64,000 bases of DNA. Source: Adineta steineri (taxonomy: Eukaryota > Rotifera > Eurotatoria > Adinetida > Adinetidae). The position numbers were made by a program, and so were the translations under genes. The stretch lies in contig CAJNOI010000060.1 of assembly GCA_905250115.1 (NCBI GenBank), forward strand, positions 434,001-498,000. Direction: 5' to 3'. Of the stretch, positions 37,641 through 46,105 are shown one piece after another; position 1 is the stretch's first letter, and each line of letters starts with the position of its first letter. Below the pieces are notes generated by a model. The model was not told the DNA's origin. It saw only the letters and a list, made by a program, of their open reading frames with translations, and did no database searches.

Positions 37641-37957
37641 TGAAAGTAAAACTGCAAAAGTGTTATTACATTTGAATTAAGTTTATCTCATTTAGTAAAA
37701 GTCTTCACTGTTTAAATTCTCTTATCAATGAACATATTGTTGATATTAATACAAGCAATTTTTTTATTTTACAAATAAAGAAAAACACGCCTATCGAATG
37801 ATCATATTGACATTAGCAATATCATTTCGTCTATCTCTCAATAACAAAAAACTAAATCAATTACATTTTTGATAACAATAACAACACTAATATATATATA
37901 TACATGTATCTTTCCAATTTACTATTATAGTAGAATTGAGCAAAAAGATCACTGCCA
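37641..37957 (-). pseudogene. Decayed copy of the POLA1 3' end and flank
   Basis: This segment is collinear with 45885-46150, the 3' flank and last codons of POLA1. Shared landmarks in order are gaaagtaaaact, acatttgaattaagttta, catttagtaaaa, cttatcaatgaa, acaaataaagaaaaa and the terminal gtaaaattgagcaaatagatc (here gtagaattgagcaaaaagatc). On the minus strand the copy still reads SDLFA-F-like residues, but its stop codon is mutated. It ends at the GC-rich repeat region. It is a duplication with later decay, separated from the source by about 8 kb. Confidence 0.75.
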
Positions 37958-38044
37958 TGTCAAAGACGTACGGTAGAAAACGACCGGATTCCGTGATTTT
38001 CCTGGGCATTCCGTAGAAAAACACGGAAAATTCATAGGAAAATG

Positions 38045-38225
38045 GAAGCAGTATTCTGGTGATCGGATCCGGTGACCAAATCCGCTCGGTTCCGTCCGGA
38101 ACTGATGTCAGGAGGAAATTCCAGGCATTTTCCGGCAAGGTTCCTGCCAGAAACGGTGAGTTTCCTAAGGGTTTTCACCGCAAGTTCTGGGAATACTGCT
38201 TCAGGAATCATCGTCCTGAGCTGAC
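38045..38225. repeat. GC-rich foldback repeat, copy 1
   Basis: Much richer in GC than its surroundings. The word gaagcagtattc (38045-38056) is inverted as gaatactgcttc (38191-38202). The interior is full of ccgg/ggaa words, and the right end reads caggaatcatcgtcctgagctga, shared with two further copies. It has no convincing coding content. It may be a small non-autonomous foldback element. Confidence 0.65.
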
Positions 38226-38383
38226 GCATACTTCAGCACAACTAGATTTATGTATAACATGATGATTATCTTCGACTGCCCAGAAGAAAAAGAAAATTGA
38301 AAGCCAATGAGAAAGTTGTTATAAGTGATAGAATCTAAAAGCGATGAAAAGAAAATAACTATTTAATAAAGAAAATTAAATAT

Positions 38384-38643
38384 TTGTATACATACTGCTA
38401 CTATATTTCTTTGATTTTCTTCTCTCACAAATCGTCTTTCTAGATCTATTAAACCCTTAAAGTAAAAAGAATAAAAATAAATAGTTTTTAAAAAGTTTTA
38501 ACCTACTTGACGAAATTCGGCTCTCATTTCCTCTCCTCGTATATATGCAGCTTCAAGAGAAATATTTAATTGAAAGTTTCTTGTCGAAGCCGAGCAATTT
38601 CTTGTTGAGCACTGTGTAGATCATTTGGAAGGTTAGCGGCCTA
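38384..38643 (-). pseudogene. Broken coiled-coil gene fragment
   Basis: Two exon-like pieces on the minus strand. The first follows acceptor ctattttag and reads AANLPNDLHSAQQEIARLRQETF. It then needs a one-base frame change to continue as QLNISLEAAYIRGEEMRAEFRQ, ending at a gtaggt-like donor. The second follows an acceptor in actttaag and reads GLIDLERRFVREENQRNIVA, ending at donor gtatgt. Composition is that of a coiled coil. The parent gene was not identified. The flanking repeats and frameshift suggest a remnant, not a working gene. Confidence 0.5.
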
Positions 38644-38705
38644 AAATAGAACACATGGTGAAATCATACGAAAAAGAAATAAACGTTATTTAGTTTTTAT
38701 TACCC

Positions 38706-38895
38706 AGGTCAAACAATCCACCACGGAAACGGTCGATACCGTGGTACTCCGGAGATTTCATGAAAGCAGTATTCCCATTCAACGAATTCGGTCACCGGAT
38801 CCGTTTGGTTTTACCGGAAACCGATTCCAGGGTCAATTTCTTACCGAAAATACGCAGGAATACTGCTTCAGGAGTCATCAGCCTGAGCTGATAAT
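38706..38895. repeat. GC-rich foldback repeat, copy 2
   Basis: Shares with copy 3 the start caatcca-cacggaaacggtcg and with copies 1 and 3 the end tactgcttcaggaNtcat. Internal inverted words are agcagtattc (38765-38774) and gaatactgct (38858-38867). The flanking actaaaataaagaaacatg segment is also shared with copy 3. Confidence 0.65.
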
Positions 38896-39212
38896 AAATC
38901 ATGTGGTACATTGGTTGACTAAAATAAAGAAACATGCTGAATAACGTACAAAAAGAAATCTATATTATTTTTTTAAGTATCATGCATTTTTGTTAAACGA
39001 GCATTAATTTTTATCATATTGAGATTAAGTATATTATATAAAAACGTGATAAAAAATCTTTCAAACCTCTTTTTGACGATACATGTTCTAAATCAAAAGT
39101 TGCGAAAAATAAACTATACTGAACCACAAAACCAATGATCTTTTATATGTACATATTTTCTTTCAGTTTATGATACACAAAGACTCATTGTGCAATGATT
39201 AAACGTGCAGTA

Positions 39213-39385
39213 CCGAGATCGAACAATCCAGCACGGAAACGGTCGGTTCTGTCCGAAGCTGATTCCACATTCGAATTTCTTGCATTTTCCGCCAGGGTTC
39301 CTGCCGGAAACGATGAGTTTCCTGAGGGCTTTCGTCGGAAATACTGCTTCAGGAATCATTACCCTGAACTGATAAGAAATCATGC
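39213..39385. repeat. GC-rich foldback repeat, copy 3
   Basis: Begins gatcgaacaatccagcacgg and ends tactgcttcaggaatcattaccctgaactga. It is followed by a segment (acatggtgaaatcatacgaaaaagaaac) that also occurs just left of copy 2 near 38651-38680. This shows that repeat plus flank was duplicated locally. Confidence 0.65.
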
Positions 39386-39608
39386 GGTACACTGTTTGAG
39401 TAAAATAAAGAAAAACATGGTGAAATCATACGAAAAAGAAACAAACGTTGTTTTTTTTCTGAGCATCACTCAGGACGATCATTCCGCGAGAAATGTACAA
39501 ATTTATCGAAACGAAACACATCGGCTATTAATACTATCGTGGACACTGATCTATGTAGTGTATATCTTTCGATGATTGTGTAAAATGTTTTCCTTTAATT
39601 TATCTAGT

Positions 39609-40323
39609 GCCAAGGTATAAAGATTCACATGAAGACAATGAACAAGCTGTTGATGATGGACAAGCATTAGAGTCACCATCGGATCTTGTTGAAAATCTGA
39701 TATATTCATTTTCTAATATGCTTTTTTTTAGTTTTATAATTATGGAGTATAGATAATGGTATTTTACAGGTGATTTAGAATCCGATGCTGAACTTGATAA
39801 TAATTATTATTTACTCGAATCTCCATTATCTGAAGCTTCATACACAGAAAACGCAAGTGATATTGATGATGATAAACAACTAGTCGAAATCATTAATTTT
39901 ATCCATACTGACAATCTTGATAAATCGAACACGGATAGATTACTATCTTTATTAAATAACATTCATTCAAACATCACTTTACCAAAATCAAGTCATAAAC
40001 TATGGGAGCGTGTTGGAATTAAATTTACACTCAAAACAAATATATATTGTTCAATTTGCAATCGACAACTACCAAAATTTGCGGATAAATGCAGTTGTTT
40101 CAACGAAGATCAAAACACGAATACTAAACTTGTTTTATTTTCTATTGCCAATGAAATTCGTCGAGTTGTGAAAATAAATTTTAATTTAATGGAATTTTTT
40201 AATAATTATCACCATGAATTTATGTATGATATCATAAATAGTATACTTTATTTATCTTATTAACTGTGAACTCAATAAACTTTATTTTAGGTGATATTTA
40301 TAAAAGTAACAAAAACAAACAGG
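39609..40323 (+). pseudogene. Transposon-derived zinc-ribbon protein remnant
   Basis: Coding-like sequence in at least two pieces. An acidic leader (KDSHEDNEQAVDDGQALESP) lies at about 39609-39690. A long exon at about 39771-40240 contains LWERVGIKFTLKTNIYCSIC, a CSIC...CSC zinc-ribbon-like pair and LVLFSIANEIRRVVK. After an intron (40241-40290) it continues DIYKSNKNK. The order acidic leader, Cys-rich motif, then F.I..EI...I and D.Y resembles the N-terminal part of transposon-encoded proteins common in aquatic invertebrates. The transposase core is absent. The frame runs into telomere-like repeat sequence at 40322. Boundaries are uncertain. Confidence 0.45.
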
Positions 40324-40436
40324 TGTGGGTGTTTCTTATCTCTTCACCTACGTCGACCAACGCTCACACTCCTTACACATTCATCTACACCCACACCTCA
40401 CACTCACATTCACACCCTCACCCTGGATATTGATAA
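40322..40436. repeat. Inverted telomere-like repeat a
   Basis: Starts ggtgtgggtgtttctt and ends with C-strand words (acacccacacctcacactc, cacaccctcaccctgg), so the G-rich and C-rich arms face each other. It is clearly related to the repeat at 44358 (gtgggtgtttctt...cgctcacac). The TGTGGG core matches the telomere repeat I recall for bdelloid rotifers. Confidence 0.6.
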
Positions 40437-40570
40437 CTTATATAATCAGTTTCTGCTAAAAATGTCTGACGTATTCTGCGAGATATCATAAAGATTCGCT
40501 GGATTATAAATATGTTTATATGATAAAAGCATGAAATTGGGCATAGACCATTGGCTCGTCCTTCACTCGC

Positions 40571-40588
40571 ATCCACACCCACACATTA
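40571..40588. repeat. Telomere-like repeat b (C-strand only)
   Basis: Short atccacacccacacatt tract, matching the C-rich arm of the neighbouring inverted repeats. Confidence 0.45.
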
Positions 40589-40791
40589 AAACATCACTGT
40601 ATTATCAAAAGAAAAAGAATTTACTTGAAAACGTCGATGTTTCTTCTTATTTGGATAGTCCCCCTTCAAGATGATCATCTTAGTAATGTGAACGCTTTTC
40701 GTTGGTTTCGTTGGTATTTACATTAGAGAAGTTTTACTGTATATAGATATAGATGATCCACCTTCCAATCGAGGGAATGTTACGGGAAACA

Positions 40792-41346
40792 TTACATCAA
40801 ATGAGCCTTTCGTCGCATGATGAATTCATGATCCTTCCATTCTCCAACATGAAAACTATAATCACCGACTGTATTAAAACCATAGGCCATATAAAACTTT
40901 TGTGCCTTCAAATTGCCGGACCATACAGAGATCCAGACAGGTCGTTTGGTGTATCGCTCTTGTAGCCACGTTAAGGCCACATTCATCAGGCGTTTACCAT
41001 GACCTCGGGCTCGTTGGTCGCGTCGAACAAATAAGTAGCGGAGCTCTCCATCTTCTCCCGGGCAAACATCAGGATGAGGCAGTTCACACGGACCAGCCAT
41101 AGCGAAAGCCACAAGCTCATTACTAGTTTTGTCTTCCATTACCCAGGTCGCTAGTTGTGGATCAGCAATTTTGCTAGCAACTGCTTCCGGACTAGCCGAT
41201 AAACGAAAGTAAGACTTGAGATCATGCTCAGGATAGGGAATAGCAAAATCTTCGACGAATGTTTCAAGAAATGTATGTTGTCTAAGTTGGGAAAGTGCAA
41301 TGCTGTCTGCGTCAACTGCAGAGCGAAGAACAAATTGATCAACCAT
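40792..41346 (-). CDS. GNAT-family N-acetyltransferase, bacterial type
   Basis: An intact intronless frame of 184 codons (MVDQFVLRSAVDADS). It has the GNAT fold order: LRYLFVRRDQRARGHGKRLM is the acetyl-CoA loop (R/QxxGxG/A form, here RARGHGKRLM), followed by WISVWSGNLKAQKFYMAYGF and a terminal FIMRR. AMAGPCELPHPDV and VWSGN.KAQKFY resemble proteobacterial GNAT proteins more than animal ones (recognition from memory). GC content is visibly higher than in neighbouring genes. A splice acceptor (ctattttag) lies about 30 bp upstream of the ATG, which suggests an acquired 5' UTR intron. Telomere-like repeats and transposon debris flank it. The likely reaction is acetyl transfer to a small amine or protein N-terminus; the substrate is unknown. 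Confidence 0.85.
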   Translation of the reverse strand: MVDQFVLRSAVDADSIALSQLRQHTFLETFVEDFAIPYPEHDLKSYFRLSASPEAVASKIADPQLATWVMEDKTSNELVAFAMAGPCELPHPDVCPGEDGELRYLFVRRDQRARGHGKRLMNVALTWLQERYTKRPVWISVWSGNLKAQKFYMAYGFNTVGDYSFHVGEWKDHEFIMRRKAHLM

Positions 41347-43056
41347 CTTGGAAGAATGAAGTTCAATAGATCCCGCCTAAAATAGAACGAACGAAGGTGA
41401 TTTCAATATCATATTAAAGACTGCAATTTCCTCATAATCTACAATTAGATTTTGGCCATCGCAATTTTCCTTGCATAGATCTTAAAATAGTTCTGTTCCG
41501 CATTAGAGTCGATAAGTTAAATGTAGAACCGTTGAGATAAACTGTTCCTTTATTATCCTCACAATAACAGTAAGCCGTGTTTTAGAACAATTTCTGAGAA
41601 TATATTTAAAAAGCGCACAACATTTTGACTCTAGGTAGCCCTTTTCAAACCTCAGTATCAAACAGTGACTGTTAAGCGGACGAGAAATTACCAAATACTT
41701 TGCCCTTTCAAGCCGTAGACCAGTCTGTGTAAAACAATAGCTTATGACAATGCTAATGCACGTATTCGTACTGGGAAAGAAATACTCACGGTAAGATATA
41801 GGAAAACATACATAATAGTATCGCAAAACTCACCGTCTTTGGCATAAATCGACAGGACTTTACGTTAGCTAGCTTTGTTCTCTTGACTGTTTTACGAAAC
41901 CTGGTACTTTGGGTAGCACCATACATCTTATTTTCTGATTTCGATAAATTTCCCATGCGTTTTATATCATGTAATGAAACTAGGAAAGAGACAGCTGGCG
42001 TGGTTGAAATGGAATGTGTCACTTAACTGTATCACACGAAAAATTTGATAAAAACGCCTAAAACACCATGCACATCTGGTCTAGTCGAAGTGAAAAACTA
42101 CATCAGTTGATAAAGCTCGCTGCGGCGGATCTCGTGATATGAACTTCAATAAGAAAAGCTGCGATCTTATGAGTGAAAATCAGTTTTTTCTGATCGTTGC
42201 ATGCATTTGAACTGAAATGATGCAATTACGAAGCGCCCAGAATGGAACAAATATCGAAGTAGGTTCATTTGTCGCGAACACTGCTCACTCAAATCTTATT
42301 GTTTTTCATCGAAAAACAGTTGATTGGATAGAGGAATCTTTACCATATTCTGCAATCTAAAATTTAACTCGAACGAACATATAACAACAGTGTGATGACA
42401 ATAAGACTGAAAACAGTGAAGGATTACGGATTATCCGCTCTGTTAAAACTGCTATGAATATAAAAATAGAAGCTTCCAAGGATCATGAAAAAGAATATGC
42501 CTACCAGGGCGAATGTGTTAAACATCTCAAACAATACTCTACCTGATATATACTGTTAAAGTACAGGAAAAACTTGCTGAAGATATACGTCGTTGATATA
42601 TATTACAAATATTTACAGGTGAGCTTTTCTTTGTTATTTTTGCGAGAAAGAGTTGTTATCATTTGTTAATATCATCATAAGAGCAGCTTTTGTCCTACTT
42701 GCAACTTCTGTTGACATTATCATACGAAGAAAAGAGCGGTATATATCGAAACCTAGTTTGCTCGCACGCTGATAACCAGTTGTTGTCAGATCTTATATAA
42801 GTTGATATTTAATGAAGCTTTTTCTTCGCGTTAGATCGATTCAACTGACTCGTCTTCACATAGAAATAGTAGCTCGGCTTGTTCAGACGTAAGGATGCGA
42901 GCTTTGACACATTATTTTTTTTATTATCTTAAGAAGTATAATAGATGAAGAGCTAGTTCACACGCCGTTTAATGCAGCTCATTTTGATCTAGTTGCGAGG
43001 GAAAAATAAGCAATTTGGATCGGACTTCTGAACAGCCATGAAAAAGCTCTGGTCCC

Positions 43057-43100
43057 AGGGTGTGGATGTTGGTATGCCGAAGAAGAAGACACCCACACCC
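43057..43100. repeat. Inverted telomere-like repeat c
   Basis: agggtgtggatgttgg is followed within 14 bp by acacccacaccct, a near-perfect small hairpin with TGTGG-type arms. Confidence 0.6.
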
Positions 43101-43812
43101 TATAATGGCTCATAAAATTGATTAACAAACAGTTCTAATTTTTTGTTTGATTCGTATCTTGAAAAATAAATCAGCTATATTTAATTGTTCAGTTTTTTTT
43201 ATATTGTAGGATGTAGTTTCGAATATGTATTGATAAAAGAACCCGGGGTCGATACGAGGCAAAATCGGCTACCTCCAAAACTTTCGATTTCTTCTTTCTA
43301 AACAGTCATAGTAGGTCGCAGAAAGTTTCTGATACAAAAAGGGTAGGTGCGAATCAATTGAAACAGACTGGTTTATCCCTTGAAGAAAAGACAAGTTCAA
43401 TCTGCTGATTTCAGCTTTCGCTTTTCAGTAATCGACCTCTTTTGTCACAAACTAATAATATCCCAGATAATGTGCTAGTATATAATGGATTCAAGTAATG
43501 TAAAGTTAGGTCGTCGATACGTTTCGGATTATTACAAACGTTCTCTATATACAGAAGTTTGACTTAAATATTTTATGTGCACAAGTAATGCAAGTAGCAA
43601 AGTCCAAAGTTTCAATAAGCTCAAGGGCATCTTTATATTCGTTCTCAAAACTCCTTTTGTGTTGTTGTGCAAGCCTTATTAATAATGTAACATCGAAAAA
43701 GGAAAGATAAAATAGAAAGTATGAGTAAATAACGAGTTATATTGAATAAGTAACATTAGATCCTTATCATTTCTCTCTCACTTTGTGTTTATTAGAAGAG
43801 ATCGCTTACATC

Positions 43813-43946
43813 AGGGTGTGGATTTGTGTGGGTTTGGGCGGGTGTGGGTCTGATTTAGGTGTTGGTATAGTTGTGAATGTGGGTGAGATGATGAGAATAC
43901 TTTCGCTCATACCCATCAACCTCAACACTCACATCCACCCACACAC
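43813..43946. repeat. Inverted telomere-like repeat d
   Basis: The left arm (agggtgtggatttgtgtgg, ggcgggtgtgggt) and right arm (actcacatccacccacacac) are about 70 bp apart. The left arm holds several TGTGGG/TGTGGA units. Confidence 0.6.
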
Positions 43947-44357
43947 GTATATGCAGCCTCACCTAAACTTTGACCGAGTTTCGCTGGAAAAAAATAGAAA
44001 TCTTGTTGAAGAGATTCTCAAAAGTGGACTTTTAATAAGGGATGGGCTTCTTTTATGGGAGGGGATTTAGTGTATTGTTTTTTTCATATCTGTGAAAAAG
44101 TAAAATTTTCTTGTTGAGATTATTATTGATACGTAATAGAGGTTCTCGCTAACCCTGTTTGTATGAATTCGGAGTGTGAATATGCCCTTACTCTTGGTAA
44201 AAATAATGAGCCCGTTTGTTCAAACTAGAGTATAGATATTCTTGTTTTTTTCAGTATCGTTACTTTTAGGCCAGCATATTCTTTGTCTATCCTTTGTCAA
44301 TAAATACTGTTGTATCAATAAACATACGAAAGAAAGATAACGGAAGCTTTGTAAACG

Positions 44358-44424
44358 AAGGGTGTGGATGTGGGTGTTTCTTCACCTTCATCCACCCGCG
44401 CTCACACATCCACCCACCCCTTCA
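44358..44424. repeat. Inverted telomere-like repeat e
   Basis: gaagggtgtggatgtgggtg pairs with acatccacccaccccttc. The loop (tttcttcaccttcatccacc) is shared with repeat a, which shows a common origin and not chance low complexity. Confidence 0.65.
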
Positions 44425-45411
44425 GATATTAACTATAAAAATCAAATGAATTTTTTTTTCGCACATTGATAAAAATCAATAATCGAAGTTCAGCATGAAA
44501 AATGATAAGAAAGGAAAGATACGAAAAACAAATAAACGTGTAGCTGCTAAGTTGAAAATAATGAGCCAATGATTACATTCTTTTCCTCAATACATGACCA
44601 AAGAACATGGATCGATAATTTTTCATAGCCTTCAATGGCGCCGCAAGAAAATTCGATATCCATCGGAACTCTTGCATACCTAACCGCACGGATTCAAATC
44701 CGTCGAGCGCACACCTCCTATTGTTACATTCTGGAGTTATGGAGTAGTCAATAAACGTCATGCCGATGGTAACGGTAAAGCTACTCCTTTAGTTTGTCGT
44801 TACAAATGCATTTTATTTTGTTCGTAAGAAATACTGTATTAAAATACATAAGCACAATTTTTTTTCTTTTCTTTTCTTTTCTTCTCTTTTTTCTCCACAG
44901 GCAAGAATGAAGAATCTGATTACTTTTAACTGTACTTTCTTTTTTCTCCTTCACATATTTTCAAGACGACCAAACTCAAACACATTGTTTAAAAGCAATA
45001 CAAAGTAATTTATATTTAGGTAAGAAGAAACTATACTTCTGAGTGTATTTAGCAATGAACTATGTCGTTCAAACCGGTCGGCTAATCGTAGTTATTATGC
45101 TTATATTTTTTTAACTCTTAAAAAAATGGTAGATTACTATTGAAATCGCGCTCGAGTTAGTTAATGACACTCACATCTGTTGTTTCTCACTTAGTTCTCG
45201 AGTTTCATTGTGCAACGAAGATGGTCCCACTAAGGACAATCATTAGTAAGATAATTTGAGCAATAAAGAAATTGTACCATCATCTAACATGACATGTAAG
45301 GTATATTTTATTAGAATCGAGCTTGTAGAGTTTGATTAGTTTAAGCGATATAAGAACTTTTTATTTCCTTTATTTTGATTCTTCATTAAACTATAGAATT
45401 TAGCAAAAAAA

Positions 45412-45627
45412 ATGTCTACAGCACAGGCTGAAGGTAGTCTAGCAAAGATGACTTCCAATCAAGCAGAAAACAGTCAAACGTCGACTGGTGATTCATATAC
45501 ACAAGCAATTATTAATAAAGATCAAAGTGAACAACGAAAAGAAGATGGTAGTAGTGGAATCTTTTTAATCAATGATCAAAAGAATATGGAGTCTACTGAC
45601 GAGAAAGACAAAACAAATAAAAAGTGA
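45412..45627 (+). CDS. Possible small hydrophilic protein
   Basis: A 71-codon frame beginning ATG TCT ACA GCA CAG, preceded by an A-rich leader. It is rich in Ser, Thr, Gln, Lys, Glu and Asp (TSNQAENSQTSTGDSY), with no hydrophobic core, so it is probably disordered. No family is recognised and no introns are needed. It lies between the accessory block and POLA1. It could be a real short gene or chance. Confidence 0.3.
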   Translation: MSTAQAEGSLAKMTSNQAENSQTSTGDSYTQAIINKDQSEQRKEDGSSGIFLINDQKNMESTDEKDKTNKK

Positions 45628-45823
45628 GAGAACTTGATTCAATGGCCACTCCCGTTTATTATAATCCAGCACTCCGAATATAAATTAAACAAAACTACAA
45701 TTTATATCTCTATTTTTATTACTATACTATTGTCATCACTCTTCATTGTGGTATTGTAGAAAGTTTTTTATTGTTCTTTTCACTTTATTAATATATAATA
45801 AATACCAGCACTGATGCAAAGTC

Positions 45824-45867
45824 ATTAGAGGGTGTGGGTGTGACATACAAAGTACATCAACACCCTT
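45824..45867. repeat. Inverted telomere-like repeat f
   Basis: attagagggtgtgggtgt (45824-45841) is followed by a short C-rich arm (caacaccctta). The 18 bp left arm recurs exactly, on the opposite strand, at 55051-55068. Confidence 0.65.
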
Positions 45868-46105
45868 ATTAATATTCGATTTATGAAAGTAAAACTACAA
45901 AGTTATCATCACATTTGAATTAAGTTTATTCCATTTAGTAAAAATCTTTTTTTTTGTCTAAATCCTCTTATCAATGAATACATTGCTAATATTAACAAAA
46001 GCATTTCTTCAATTTTTTTATTTCACAAATAAAGAAAAATATATCTATTACATTTTAATAACAACAACAACAATAACAAAATATATGTATATGTATCTTT
46101 TTATT

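Larger units (their letters stand above)
41400..45411. other. Accessory region without a recognised gene
   Basis: 4 kb holding three inverted telomere-like repeats and otherwise unassignable sequence. Minus-strand frames at 41503-41826 and 41786-42022 are open for 107 and 78 codons but have no domain I recognise. GC content is patchy, higher near 42.0-42.3 kb and 43.2-43.4 kb. It may be decayed foreign or transposon DNA. Confidence 0.5.

Noticed and set aside
37887..38262. Overlapping frames in the GC-rich repeat copy 1
   Set aside because: They exist because the local GC content lowers stop frequency. The corresponding frames are not maintained in copies 2 and 3.
41503..42022. Two minus-strand frames (107 and 78 codons) right of the GNAT gene
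   Set aside because: No recognisable domain, no convincing start context or splice partners; could be chance frames in decayed DNA.
44680..44715. tRNA-like T-arm (ggattcaaatcc)
   Set aside because: The loop is six bases if the stem is fully paired, and no matching acceptor stem, D-arm or anticodon arm could be found on either side.
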